Source of the DNA: an uncultured Lachnoclostridium sp.
GTDB taxonomy: Bacteria > Bacillota > Clostridia > Lachnospirales > Lachnospiraceae
Assembly (NCBI GenBank): GCA_948330435.1
Contig: CAOJBY010000002.1
Location: forward strand, 124,001 to 188,000
DNA: 64,000 nt
Reading direction: 5' to 3'
In this document: positions 16,776 to 26,019 of the stretch, piece after piece
Position numbering within the stretch: position 1 is the first letter of the stretch
How the letters are laid out: each line of letters starts with the position of its first letter
Translations under genes and position numbers: made by a program
The notes under the pieces: generated by a model
What the model saw: the letters and a program-made list of their open reading frames with translations, nothing else
Told to the model about the DNA's origin: nothing
The model's database searches: none

Positions 16776-17276
16776 TTAAAATCCACGGATATCATCCCCG
16801 TCATCCCCCGACTTGTCTATGTCTTTTATCACCACCTCATAGCCATATCCCTCATTCACCTGAACATGTACCCGGTCACCTATCTTACAACCCAAAATGG
16901 CCTTGCCCAAGGGGGATTCAATGCTGATGCGTCCATCCAGGGAATTGCCCCGAATAGAGGTGACAAGCTTCACCTGCTCTGTCTCATCATCCTCCTCAAA
17001 ATACAATTCCACCAGATTATTAAGGCCCACTTCATCCTCTCCCGACTCATCCGACACAATTCGGGCTGTCCGAAGCATCCGTTCCAGATAGCGAATCCGG
17101 CTTTCGTTCTTGTTTTTATCACGCTTGGCCGCATAATACTCAAAATTCTCGCTCAAATCCCCGTGAGCTCTGGCCTCTTTCACTGCTTCAATTGCTTCTT
17201 TCCGAACCACCATCTTCCGGTGTTCAATCTCTGCCTCTATCTTGGCCACATCACTCTTCGTCAACTGTTCCTGCAT
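16776..17276 (-). CDS. GreA/GreB family transcription elongation factor
   Basis: About 166 residues. An N-terminal coiled coil (about 1-75) carries the acidic tip region HGDLSENFEYYAAK, the GreA hallmark that reaches into the RNA polymerase channel and stimulates transcript cleavage. A C-terminal FKBP-like domain follows (SPLGKAILGCKIGDRV). It is slightly longer at the C-terminus than typical GreA, with an acidic tail (DKSGDDGDDIRGF). The start at 17276 has GAGG 5 bases upstream. It overlaps the end of the DUF4317 gene by 26 bases, so the two are co-transcribed. Confidence 0.88.
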   Translation of the reverse strand: MQEQLTKSDVAKIEAEIEHRKMVVRKEAIEAVKEARAHGDLSENFEYYAAKRDKNKNESRIRYLERMLRTARIVSDESGEDEVGLNNLVELYFEEDDETEQVKLVTSIRGNSLDGRISIESPLGKAILGCKIGDRVHVQVNEGYGYEVVIKDIDKSGDDGDDIRGF

Positions 17277-18420
17277 AATATCCTCTCTTTTCCGTCTCAA
17301 TGGTTTTCACGGAGATCCCATTGACCTCCACATGGTCGTCCACCCCAATCACCAGACACTGCCGTCCGTCAATCATACGGGTTTCCACCAGATCCGCACG
17401 CTCCGGATTCACCTGAATCACGATATCCGGTGTCTTGATCTCGAACTTCCGGGTGCTCATCACATTGGAAGCCAGAAATTCCGTCCTCTCCCCGGCCGTA
17501 GTTTCATAATGCTCTTCCAATTCTTCCAGCTTTTCCGGCTGCACGCCGCTGGCTGCCAGGATATGCTTTACCTCCGTCTTGTCCAAAGTCACCGGCTGTG
17601 GTTCATCTTTGCGTTCCTCCACCAGCTCATGGAGTTTTTCATGGATGTTCCGAACTACCTCATAGGCACAATCCTCACCCAGGGTTTCCTCAATAATAGC
17701 ATTAAAAGTTTCTTTCTGTCCCCCTGCAGACATTGGCATGGGGCAGCCGAACATGCTCTCCGCAAAGATCTCATTCAATTCCTCCGGATTCTTGGAATAG
17801 TAGAGCATACTGTGCAGATCTGTGCTCCGATCCTGAAATGCTGGGAATAAGAATCCTGCCATAGGAAGCTCCACCAGCCAGTCCCTGGTTCTGGCCCCGA
17901 AGCGGTTGCCATCTGCGTCATAGCTTAAGCCTGCCTTAGACAGCTTCACCGGGCAAATGGTACAGAGCAGATACTCATAGACCTCATCAGAAGCATCAAA
18001 AAGCTCCTCATTGTCCGAAGCCTTTCCCGGAATATCATAAGCCCCATGCACCAGCAGAATCAGATAATTTTCCCCATAAGGAAAGGTCTCAATCACCCGA
18101 TCATAAAATGCCTCTACCAGAGCCTCCTCCTGAAGACGGCTTTTTTTCAGCTTCATCAAAAATTCCTGGGTTCCACCGGGCATCTCCGTATCCAGTGGAA
18201 ATTCCAGATTCAAAAGGTTCTTTCCAATGGTCCCTGACAGAGCCTTTCGGAAAATCTCGAAATACTTAAACGCTTCTTCCTCCGGCAATGACAGAAAGGC
18301 TTCTTCCATCTCGGTTTTTTTATTTTTCTCCCCGTCCACATAGCAGCCGCACAACCGTGTGAGAACACAGTGTTCCGGGGTAAATTGCTTTTTTATCTCT
18401 GCTATTTCTTTCTTATTCAT
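17251..18420 (-). CDS. DUF4317 family protein
   Basis: About 389 residues, soluble, beginning MNKKEIAEIKKQFTPEHC. This matches the conserved Clostridia family DUF4317, which has no established function. No catalytic motif is recognised. GGAG upstream supports the ATG at 18420; the reading from 18462 has no ribosome site. The gene overlaps the GreA-type gene downstream, so a tie to transcription or translation is possible, but that is inference. Confidence 0.8.
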   Translation of the reverse strand: MNKKEIAEIKKQFTPEHCVLTRLCGCYVDGEKNKKTEMEEAFLSLPEEEAFKYFEIFRKALSGTIGKNLLNLEFPLDTEMPGGTQEFLMKLKKSRLQEEALVEAFYDRVIETFPYGENYLILLVHGAYDIPGKASDNEELFDASDEVYEYLLCTICPVKLSKAGLSYDADGNRFGARTRDWLVELPMAGFLFPAFQDRSTDLHSMLYYSKNPEELNEIFAESMFGCPMPMSAGGQKETFNAIIEETLGEDCAYEVVRNIHEKLHELVEERKDEPQPVTLDKTEVKHILAASGVQPEKLEELEEHYETTAGERTEFLASNVMSTRKFEIKTPDIVIQVNPERADLVETRMIDGRQCLVIGVDDHVEVNGISVKTIETEKRGYYAGTVDEE

Positions 18421-18486
18421 ATTATGTAAACTCTCCTCGCCTTTATTACAATGGATACTCATTCCATTTATAAATATATTTCTTTT

Positions 18487-21177
18487 TTAAAAGCTACGCT
18501 TTCCCAAACGTACCTCCTCCATAAACTTCGCCAGCTCCTCCGGCAGATTCTCCAGCAGATACTGCTTATCTCCAGAATATTGAGAGAGAAAGCTGTCCCG
18601 AATCTCTGCATTCACATTTTGAATCTCCTCAAAAAGCCCCTGTGCAGACATCCGCTTCGCCCCCTGGCCCATGATAATCACCTGCTCCAGGGCATCCGAG
18701 GTAGCCACCGTAACCTCATACTGCCGCCCAAGCTCATGGGCCGTCTTCTCAATATACTGATCCGCTGTTTCCGCTTCCTTTGTATAAACTACATGGATAT
18801 TGTGATACTTGGAAATGCTTCCTTTGCTGCCCTCCACACGATAGGCATCAAATACAAGGATCACTGTGTTTTTCCGATACCCCTGAAGATTGCAGAGAAT
18901 ATCCATAAGCTTCCCTCTTGCCGCCTCAAGATTGACCTCTGCCAATTCTTTCAGATCCTCCCAGGAAAATATAATATTGTAGCCATCCACCAGCAGATAC
19001 TCCTTCTCCGGTTTCCGCACCTTTTTTCGCTCCACAGACCGTTCTCCAGGCTCTGGCTGAAAGCTTCGCTCCACACGACCCACTCCCTGCCGATCCCGGC
19101 GAATCGGACCGTAGGTACGAACAAAGATCTCCTCCAGCTCCCCGGGATCTGCCCAGTATTCAGAAGTGGAGCTCTGCCTTGAAGCAGCCTGTCCCAAAGT
19201 AGCATGACTGATGGTTTTCGTCACACTTTCCAGATGCATATAGTTAGGGACTTGGTTCCATGGAACATAAAAGCCTGCCCCATGGGTACAAAAAACCGAA
19301 CCTGTAGGATTATCCACATCCTGATCTGGATCATAGCCACAGGCTGCAATTACTTCTTCCGCATTATGGCAGGGTCCATAGCCCTTTAAGGTACAGAACA
19401 GACGGCCTGTCCCATGGGTATAGGCATGGACCTCTGCCTGGTATTCACCCATGGCCGATACCGGAACTGTACCTGTCAAAATGGTCATTTCCCCCTCCTG
19501 CTCTGGCTCCGAAAAGATTCCTGACATTTTCTGAATATCAGCCATGGCTCTTCCCACCTTATCAGTTGGAAGTTCCAGACGAAATTCATAAAAGGGCTCC
19601 AAAAGCATATTTTCTGCCTGCCGAAGTCCCTGACGGACCGCTCGGTAGGTAGCCTCACGGAAATCTCCACCTTCCGTATGCTTTAAGTGGGCCTTTCCTG
19701 CTGCCAGCGTAATCTTCACATCTGTAAGTTCACCACCCACAAGAACTCCCGGATGCTTTCGCTCTGCCAAGTGAGTTAGAATCAGCCGCTGCCAGTTCCG
19801 ATCCAGCATATCCTCACTACAGCCACTCTCAAGTATCACACCACTTCCCAGTTCTCCCGGTTCCAGTAAAAGATGCACCTCTGCATAATGCCTTAGAGGC
19901 TCAAAGTGTCCCACACCCTCCACTGTGGATGCAATGGTCTCCTTATAGATAATACTTCCCGGGCCAAATTCCACACTCAACCCAAACCGCTCCAAAATAA
20001 GACTTTTCAAAATCTCAAGCTGAACCGGTCCCATAACTTGTATATGAATCTCTCCCAGCGTATTTTTCCAGACCACATGAAGTTCCGGAAGTTCCTCCTC
20101 CAGCCCTCGAAGTCTTATGAGCATCCCGTGAGCATCCCAATCAGGCGGGAACAAAAGCTGGTAAGTCAAAACCGGCTCCAGCAGAGGTTCCGCCGCCCTG
20201 ACCTCACCACCAAGGCCATCCCCTGCCTTGGTCCGGGTCAGCCCTGTTACCGCACAGATCTTTCCGGCTGACACCTCTGAAACTGCCTGAAAACTCTCAC
20301 CGGAATAAAGGCGAATCTGATCGATCTTTTCCTCCCATTCCTCCCCTTCACAGTTTCCTTTCAAAAGTGCCTTTACTTTCAGGCTCCCCCCGGTAAGCTT
20401 CAAATGCGTCAGCCTGTTTCCCTGTGCATCCCGGCTAATCTTATATACCCTTGCTCCAAATTCCGGAGGATACATGATATCTGTTCCAAAGCATTCAAGG
20501 CCTGTAAGCAAAGCGTCCACACCCTCCAGACGAAGGGCTGAGCCAAAATAGCAGGGAAATACATTCCTCATGGCAATCTGCTCTTTGATTTCCTCATTTT
20601 TCAAGCAGCCCTGTTCCAAGTAGGAATCCAGCAGTCCCTCATGGCACACAGCCAGTTCCTCCCAAAGTTCCCTCCTGTCCACACAGAAATCCACACACCG
20701 TTCATCCAGCTTCTCCTTTAATTCCTTTAGAAGTCTCTGGCGATCCGTTCCCTGCTGATCCATCTTATTGACAAAAAGAAACACCGGAATCTCATACTGC
20801 TTAAGGAGATGCCATAGGGTCCGAACATGCCCCTGTACCCCATCCGATCCGCTGATAATAAGTATGGCACAATCCAACACCTGCAGAGTACGCTCCATCT
20901 CGGCAGAAAAATCCACATGCCCCGGTGTATCAAGAAGTGTAATCTCTCTGTCACCAAGAGTCAGCTGGGCCTGCTTGGAAAATATAGTAATTCCTCTGGA
21001 ACGTTCCAACTCATAAGTATCCAGACAAGCGGTCCCGTGATCCACCCGCCCCAGATTGCGGATGCTGCCACACTGATAAAGCATGGCCTCTGCCAGTGTT
21101 GTTTTACCCGCATCCACATGAGCCAACAGCCCCACGCATATATGTTTTTTGGGATTATTTTCCGGAATACCACCCAT
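18487..21177 (-). CDS. EF-G/TetM-like translation GTPase fused to a Rae1/YacP-type NYN nuclease domain
   Basis: An 896-residue protein in two parts. Residues 1 to about 640 are a ribosome-binding GTPase of the EF-G / TetM class: G1 AHVDAGKTT (19-27), G2 region RSRGITI, G3 DTPGHVDF, G4 NKMD, followed by EF-G-type domains II-V. Residues about 715-896 are a NYN (PIN-like) RNase domain: EYLLVDGYNIIFSW, VILVFDAYR, AETADQYIE and VATSDALEQ, keeping the acidic residues expected of the YacP/Rae1 family. Rae1 of Bacillus subtilis is a ribosome-dependent nuclease that cuts mRNA in the A site. The fusion suggests a factor that enters the A site like EF-G or TetM and then cleaves mRNA. TetM alone is ~640 residues. 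Calling it tetracycline resistance is not justified. Confidence 0.85.
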   Translation of the reverse strand: MGGIPENNPKKHICVGLLAHVDAGKTTLAEAMLYQCGSIRNLGRVDHGTACLDTYELERSRGITIFSKQAQLTLGDREITLLDTPGHVDFSAEMERTLQVLDCAILIISGSDGVQGHVRTLWHLLKQYEIPVFLFVNKMDQQGTDRQRLLKELKEKLDERCVDFCVDRRELWEELAVCHEGLLDSYLEQGCLKNEEIKEQIAMRNVFPCYFGSALRLEGVDALLTGLECFGTDIMYPPEFGARVYKISRDAQGNRLTHLKLTGGSLKVKALLKGNCEGEEWEEKIDQIRLYSGESFQAVSEVSAGKICAVTGLTRTKAGDGLGGEVRAAEPLLEPVLTYQLLFPPDWDAHGMLIRLRGLEEELPELHVVWKNTLGEIHIQVMGPVQLEILKSLILERFGLSVEFGPGSIIYKETIASTVEGVGHFEPLRHYAEVHLLLEPGELGSGVILESGCSEDMLDRNWQRLILTHLAERKHPGVLVGGELTDVKITLAAGKAHLKHTEGGDFREATYRAVRQGLRQAENMLLEPFYEFRLELPTDKVGRAMADIQKMSGIFSEPEQEGEMTILTGTVPVSAMGEYQAEVHAYTHGTGRLFCTLKGYGPCHNAEEVIAACGYDPDQDVDNPTGSVFCTHGAGFYVPWNQVPNYMHLESVTKTISHATLGQAASRQSSTSEYWADPGELEEIFVRTYGPIRRDRQGVGRVERSFQPEPGERSVERKKVRKPEKEYLLVDGYNIIFSWEDLKELAEVNLEAARGKLMDILCNLQGYRKNTVILVFDAYRVEGSKGSISKYHNIHVVYTKEAETADQYIEKTAHELGRQYEVTVATSDALEQVIIMGQGAKRMSAQGLFEEIQNVNAEIRDSFLSQYSGDKQYLLENLPEELAKFMEEVRLGKRSF

Positions 21178-21248
21178 AGAAAATGCCCCTTTCTGTTATC
21201 TGCAATTTAAACATTATAGCACAGAAAGGGGTATTCGTCGATAAAAGT

Positions 21249-21695
21249 TTATTTCTGACTTCGCATCTCCTTCAAGATATCCTCACTCTGAAACCCCCTA
21301 CGCAGCAAAAACTGATAAAGCTTCCGCTGTTCCTCCTGAGTGGCCGTCTCTGAAGAGAAATGCTTTTTCTCCATCCATCTTCGGATCAAAAGACTCTCAT
21401 CCTGAACTTCTACCTCCTGGCTGACCTCCTCTAAAATATCTCTGGAAATTCCTTTTTTATAGAGAAGTTCCTGCTCCACCTGCCTGCGGCTCTTTATCTG
21501 GCTGCGGCTCTTTAAATAATTAATGGCATACCGCTTATCATTAATGTAATCATACTGCTTTACATAGAGAATGGCTTCCTCCACGATCTCCGGCTCATAA
21601 TTCCGGCCAAGCTTGGTACGGAGCTCCTGCTCTGTTCGATCACATCGTTCCAGGATATATAAGGCTCGATGCTTTGCCCTCGTTAATTCATCCAT
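21249..21695 (-). CDS. recX: regulatory protein RecX
   Basis: 148 residues with the three-helix repeat design of RecX, which inhibits RecA filament growth and recombinase activity: AKHRALYILERCDRTEQELR, then KQYDYINDKRYAINYLKSR, then KGISRDILEEV. Its start codon overlaps the recA stop (TAATG), so the two genes are coupled, as is common in Firmicutes. Confidence 0.9.
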   Translation of the reverse strand: MDELTRAKHRALYILERCDRTEQELRTKLGRNYEPEIVEEAILYVKQYDYINDKRYAINYLKSRSQIKSRRQVEQELLYKKGISRDILEEVSQEVEVQDESLLIRRWMEKKHFSSETATQEEQRKLYQFLLRRGFQSEDILKEMRSQK

Positions 21696-22762
21696 TATTT
21701 TTCAGATGCCGCCTTTGTCTTCTTTTCTTTCGCTTCCTCCGCTGGCTTTTCTTCCGGAATTACGGCCGAATCCAGACCAAAGCCCTCTCGAACACGCTCT
21801 TCAATTTCCTGGCAGACTGCCTGATTCTGCTTCAGATAGCTTTTGGCATTCTCCCGGCCCTGGCCAATCTTCTCCCCATTGTAAGCATACCAGGCACCGC
21901 TTTTATTCACCACTCCCGTATTCACTGCCAGATCCAGAATATCTCCCTCCTTGGAAATGCCCTCGCCAAACATAATGTCAAACTCTGCTTCCTTAAAGGG
22001 CGGTGCAATCTTATTCTTTACCACTTTAATCTTCGTGCGGTTACCGACCATCTCCCCACTCTGCTTCAGTGTCTCAACACGGCGTACATCCAGACGGATG
22101 GAGGAATAGAACTTTAACGCCCGTCCTCCGGTGGTTGTCTCCGGATTGCCGAACATCACGCCGATCTTCTCACGAAGCTGGTTAATAAAGATAACCGTGC
22201 AATTGGACTTGCTGGTAACGGCTGTGAGCTTCCGCAGGGCCTGGGACATGAGTCTTGCCTGAAGTCCCACATGGGAGTCCCCCATATCCCCATCAATCTC
22301 CGCTTTCGGCACCAACGCAGCCACAGAGTCCACAATGATAATATCCACCGCACCGGAACGTACCATAGTCTCTGTGATCTCCAGGGCCTGCTCGCCGTTG
22401 TCCGGCTGAGATATGTACAGGTTGTCAATATCTACGCCGATATTTTTGGCATAGACTGGGTCCAGTGCATGCTCCGCATCAATAAATCCCGCAATTCCGC
22501 CCCTCTTCTGAACCTCCGCTACCATATGCAGGGCAACGGTAGTCTTACCACTGGATTCCGGTCCGTAGACCTCAATGATTCTCCCTTTTGGAACACCCCC
22601 CAGTCCCAGAGCCATATCCAGGCTCAGACACCCGGTAGGAGTGGTCTCAATCTGCATGTGGGCTCCCTTATCTCCCAGCTTCATGACAGCTCCCTTGCCA
22701 AACTGCTTCTCAATCTGCCCCAGGGCCGCATCCAGTGCTTTTAACTTCTCTTCTTTTACCAT
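21695..22762 (-). CDS. recA: recombinase RecA
   Basis: 355 residues. It is the DNA strand-exchange ATPase that also triggers LexA self-cleavage. Walker A GPESSGKTT is at about residues 68-76; IDAEHALDP, the Walker B region IIIVDSVAALVPK, the L2 loop FINQLREKIGVMFGNPETT, and a lysine/glutamate-rich C-terminal tail (EEKPAEEAKEKKTKAASEK) are all visible. Length is normal. AGGAG precedes the ATG. An SOS box and a promoter lie upstream. Confidence 0.97.
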   Translation of the reverse strand: MVKEEKLKALDAALGQIEKQFGKGAVMKLGDKGAHMQIETTPTGCLSLDMALGLGGVPKGRIIEVYGPESSGKTTVALHMVAEVQKRGGIAGFIDAEHALDPVYAKNIGVDIDNLYISQPDNGEQALEITETMVRSGAVDIIIVDSVAALVPKAEIDGDMGDSHVGLQARLMSQALRKLTAVTSKSNCTVIFINQLREKIGVMFGNPETTTGGRALKFYSSIRLDVRRVETLKQSGEMVGNRTKIKVVKNKIAPPFKEAEFDIMFGEGISKEGDILDLAVNTGVVNKSGAWYAYNGEKIGQGRENAKSYLKQNQAVCQEIEERVREGFGLDSAVIPEEKPAEEAKEKKTKAASEK

Positions 22763-22798
22763 CTCATTCTCCTTATTCTTGTATCAAACATATCATTT

Positions 22799-22812
22799 CG
22801 AATGTTTGTTCG
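22799..22812. promoter_or_regulatory. LexA (SOS) box of recA
   Basis: On the minus strand, CGAACAAACATTCG differs at one position from the Gram-positive LexA consensus CGAACNNNNGTTCG. It lies between the -10 and the start codon of recA, where a repressor would block transcription. Confidence 0.7.
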
Positions 22813-22825
22813 TTTTCTGGTTACT

Positions 22826-22854
22826 ATAGTATTATATTTTTCTTTATCTGTCAA
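22826..22854 (-). promoter_or_regulatory. promoter of recA-recX
   Basis: Minus strand: TTGACA (22849-22854), 17 bases, TACTAT (22826-22831). The LexA box begins 14 bases downstream. Confidence 0.7.
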
Positions 22855-22876
22855 GTAAAAATGGGGAAAACGGCGA

Positions 22877-22920
22877 ACTGCCCTGATGGATAGGTTTATC
22901 CTACCATACATCAGGGCAGT
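22877..22920. terminator. strong hairpin between the phosphoesterase and recA genes
   Basis: ACTGCCCTGATG and CATCAGGGCAGT form a perfect 12-bp stem, with a smaller GGATAGG/TATCC pairing in the loop. It lies 113 bases after the phosphoesterase stop and 23 bases before the recA -35. There is no clean T-run, so a terminator role is only likely. Confidence 0.45.
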
Positions 22921-23032
22921 CCTGCAAGTGATTTTCAAAAAATTCAAATATCTTTTATCTGCAGTTCAGATGGGCAACAGCAGACTAGCTTTTCCATATC
23001 AGTGTTCGGACGGTTCACGTACACATTGTCCG

Positions 23033-23884
23033 CTATTTTGCATTTTTAGATATTGGCTCCAAATCCACTACCACCAGCTCCGGCCGGTTAAAAATCCTCG
23101 GAACAGGCGTACTTTCTCTTGCCAGTCCCCTGCTTACGATCATGGCCATGTCACCCCTTGCATATCTCCCTCCGGCATACTTGGGAAATATGCCCTGATC
23201 CGGGGCAAAAATGCCATTGATAACCCCCGGCAGCCGCCACTGACCTCCATGAGCATGGCCGGAAAGGACAAGATCAAAGTCATATTCTGCATAAGAATCT
23301 ATCCATTCCGGACGATGTGCCAGTAAAATCGTATAATATCCGTTGTCAGGCACATGCTCCAATGCCTGAAGCTGTTCCTCTGCCCCGACAGTTGAGTCCG
23401 TGTATCTTACAATATCCGGATCAGATATTCCGCAGATATTAACGGACTGACCACGTATTTCTACAACGTCATTGGTCCCGCTTAAAACAGTTACACCATA
23501 AGACAGAAACAAATCCAGAATATCGTCAACCTGATGGCTCCAGTACTCATGATTTCCCGTTACATAATAGCAGGGATAGCGGTCGGCAATTCCCGCCAAA
23601 AAGGCTTCCGTATTATCATTTGAAATCTTATCATCACAGATATCTCCCCCCAACAGGATGATATCCGGCTTCTGCCTGTTAATGGACTCAATAAGCTCCC
23701 TTTGCTCTTCGCCATATTTGCAGGAATGCAGATCTGTTACCAAAACCACACGAATCGGAACGCTTATCTTATCCGAGCAAACGGTATAAGCTCTGACCTT
23801 AAGTCTTGTGTCCAATGCTGCCAGCAATACCAGCAATATCCCCAAAAGTATTGCCGCAAAAATAACCTTTTTCCTCTGAATCAT
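23033..23884 (-). CDS. membrane-anchored metallophosphoesterase
   Basis: About 283 residues. An N-terminal membrane anchor (KVIFAAILLGILLVLLAAL) is followed by a calcineurin-like phosphoesterase domain: VTDLHSCKYG (DxH), GGDICDD (GD), TGNHEYWSH (GNHE) and LSGHAHGGQ (GHxH). It resembles YkuE/YaeI-type enzymes acting near the membrane, possibly on lipid substrates; the substrate is not known. The start at 23884 is chosen for the GGAAAGGGAAACCG upstream and the 14-base gap after the M15 peptidase gene. The longer reading would overlap that gene. Confidence 0.85.
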   Translation of the reverse strand: MIQRKKVIFAAILLGILLVLLAALDTRLKVRAYTVCSDKISVPIRVVLVTDLHSCKYGEEQRELIESINRQKPDIILLGGDICDDKISNDNTEAFLAGIADRYPCYYVTGNHEYWSHQVDDILDLFLSYGVTVLSGTNDVVEIRGQSVNICGISDPDIVRYTDSTVGAEEQLQALEHVPDNGYYTILLAHRPEWIDSYAEYDFDLVLSGHAHGGQWRLPGVINGIFAPDQGIFPKYAGGRYARGDMAMIVSRGLARESTPVPRIFNRPELVVVDLEPISKNAK

Positions 23885-23898
23885 CGGTTTCCCTTTCC

Positions 23899-24798
23899 TT
23901 ACTCCGAAATCTGAAAATGCTGATAATCCTTGAGGCTCTTCCAGTCCCCTCCCCAGGTAAAACCACGTTCGGAAAAAAGCTGCCAGCACAGATCCCCATC
24001 CTTTCCGATCTTGTGAGGAAAGTCCGCCTGCCGATCCGCATAAGGCTCACTCCCCTCCGGGGAAATGTGCTCCACACCATCCGGATAGGTCACATAAGGA
24101 TTGTAAAAGGGATTAATGTCAATGGCAAGCCCATACGCATGACGGGAAAGCTTTTTGCTCCCCTCCACCACCCGGTAATTAAAAGCAGATGTATTATTAT
24201 CCAAAAGAGACGCATGATCATCCCCATCATAGTCATCAATGAGACGCATTTTTTCAATCTGATAGCCGTTTTCATAGAGGATTTGAAAAATCTCCAGAAT
24301 CGTGTCGGCAATGGATTCATGTACGACCAGCTCTCCCACATGGGTCTGCTCATCAAAGCCCACATACAGAAGCCGCAGATAACGCAGATCTTCCAGGGCA
24401 ATATCATCATTTTCCACATAGGACACGCCATTCATCCGGGCAAATACATCCTCCGGGATCTCCTGTGCATAGAAAAGCTCCGAAATCTCTTCTGCCGTAA
24501 GCTCCTGCTCTACAATCGTTCCGGACATACAGGTAAGGTAATCCGGTGTCACCTCTTCCGGTTCAGCCATATCTGCCCGGCCGTTATTTTCAGAAGCTTC
24601 TGTCTCAGGTTCTTCTTTTGATTTCTGCTGCTCCGTGGCTCTCCACGCTTCCAGTTCCTCCAGTCCGGCATTTTCCTGACTTGTCTCCTGCTTCCACTGG
24701 CCTTTCTCTTCATTTTTATCCTGCTGGCATCCACATAACAGGCAAATGGTCATTCCCATAATAGAAATGACCATTTTCATAGAATTATTCCGCTTCAT
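23899..24798 (-). CDS. M15 family metallopeptidase lipoprotein (D-Ala-D-Ala carboxypeptidase-like)
   Basis: 299 residues. The lipobox LLCGC near residue 23 marks a lipoprotein. An acidic linker with many Glu residues follows (about 30-85). The C-terminal domain has RHAYGLAIDINPFYNPYV (the HxxxxxxD zinc motif of M15) and DYQHFQIS (the final His). It is probably a cell-wall peptidase on the outer face of the membrane. It lies 4 bases after asd and 14 before the phosphoesterase, probably in one transcript. Confidence 0.8.
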   Translation of the reverse strand: MKRNNSMKMVISIMGMTICLLCGCQQDKNEEKGQWKQETSQENAGLEELEAWRATEQQKSKEEPETEASENNGRADMAEPEEVTPDYLTCMSGTIVEQELTAEEISELFYAQEIPEDVFARMNGVSYVENDDIALEDLRYLRLLYVGFDEQTHVGELVVHESIADTILEIFQILYENGYQIEKMRLIDDYDGDDHASLLDNNTSAFNYRVVEGSKKLSRHAYGLAIDINPFYNPYVTYPDGVEHISPEGSEPYADRQADFPHKIGKDGDLCWQLFSERGFTWGGDWKSLKDYQHFQISE

Positions 24799-24802
24799 CT
24801 AT

Positions 24803-25891
24803 TTAACCTTTCGCCTTAATATACCCCTGTGCTTTCAAAAATTCCGCACAGAGAACGGAACCGCCGGCCGCACCCCGGACCGTATTGTGGGAAAGGCCCA
24901 CAAACTTCCAGTCGTAAACATGATCCTCACGGATTCTTCCGATGGAGATCCCCATGCCTTTCTCAAAGTCCACATCCAGCTTCACCTGGGGACGGTTATC
25001 CTCCTCCATGTACTGAATAAACTGCTTCGGTGCACTGGGAAGCTCTAACTCCTGGGGCAGTCCCCGGTAGCTCGTAAGCTTCTCAATCAACTGCTCCTTT
25101 GTCACTTTTTTGCGGAACTTCACAAACACAGCCGCCGTATGTCCGTTCAGCACAGGAACACGGATGCACTGGCAGGTGATAACCGGCTCCTTGGCAAGTT
25201 TAATCTCACCATTCTCGCAGGTTCCCAGGACACGCAAAGGCTCTTTCTCGCTCTTCTCTTCCTCCCCGCCGATGTAGGGGATCACGTTCTCCACCATCTC
25301 CGGCCAGTCCTTAAAAGTCTTACCGGCACCGGAAATCGCCTGGTATGTAGTCGCCACCACCTCATAAGGCTCGAACTCCTCCCATGCTTTCAGTGCGGGT
25401 GTATAAGACTGAATGGAGCAGTTGGGCTTCACGGCAATAAATCCTCTCTTTGTTCCCAGACGCTTCTTCTGCTCCTCGATAATCTTCACATGCTCGGGAT
25501 TAATCTCCGGAATGATCATGGGCACGTCCGGGGTCCAGCGGTGAGCACTGTTGTTGGATACCACCGGGGTCTCGGTCTTTGCGTAGGCTTCCTCGATGGC
25601 CTTGATCTCGTCCTTGGTCATATCCACGGCACTGAATACAAAGTCTACCTCTGCGGCGACCTTTTCCACCTCATTTACATTCATAACGATAAGCTTCTTC
25701 ACGGCCTCCGGCATGGGGGTATCCATCTTCCAGCGTCCGCCCACAGCCTCCTCGTAGGTTTTTCCGGCACTTCTCGGGCTGGCCGCAATCGCCACAACCT
25801 CGAACCAGGGATGATTCTCCAACAGGGAAATAAAGCGTTGTCCCACCATTCCGGTGCCGCCTAAGATTCCAACTCTCAATCTGTCACTCAT
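24803..25891 (-). CDS. asd: aspartate-semialdehyde dehydrogenase
   Basis: 362 residues. The enzyme makes aspartate semialdehyde from aspartyl phosphate, for the lysine/diaminopimelate, threonine and methionine routes. GGTGMVGQRF (about 10-19) binds NADP, VKPNCSIQSY holds the catalytic Cys, and ISGAGKTF is present. It belongs to the archaeal/fungal-type clade, which is common in Clostridia. The product feeds peptidoglycan synthesis, matching the cell-wall gene downstream. Confidence 0.93.
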   Translation of the reverse strand: MSDRLRVGILGGTGMVGQRFISLLENHPWFEVVAIAASPRSAGKTYEEAVGGRWKMDTPMPEAVKKLIVMNVNEVEKVAAEVDFVFSAVDMTKDEIKAIEEAYAKTETPVVSNNSAHRWTPDVPMIIPEINPEHVKIIEEQKKRLGTKRGFIAVKPNCSIQSYTPALKAWEEFEPYEVVATTYQAISGAGKTFKDWPEMVENVIPYIGGEEEKSEKEPLRVLGTCENGEIKLAKEPVITCQCIRVPVLNGHTAAVFVKFRKKVTKEQLIEKLTSYRGLPQELELPSAPKQFIQYMEEDNRPQVKLDVDFEKGMGISIGRIREDHVYDWKFVGLSHNTVRGAAGGSVLCAEFLKAQGYIKAKG

Positions 25892-26019
25892 TTTTCATAT
25901 TCTCCTCTTATCCGCCTTTTTTCTATGTATCCTATCGCATTTTCCGGGAAAATGCAAGTATTTCTTTCCTGAGTAATTGCATGAAATCGCAAAATTATAC
26001 AGCCAAAATACATGGGTCA

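Noticed and set aside
18487..21177. Tetracycline resistance gene (TetM/TetO class)
   Set aside because: The GTPase half is related, but the protein is 250 residues longer with a NYN nuclease, sits among housekeeping genes, and has no mobile element nearby. Resistance is not supported.
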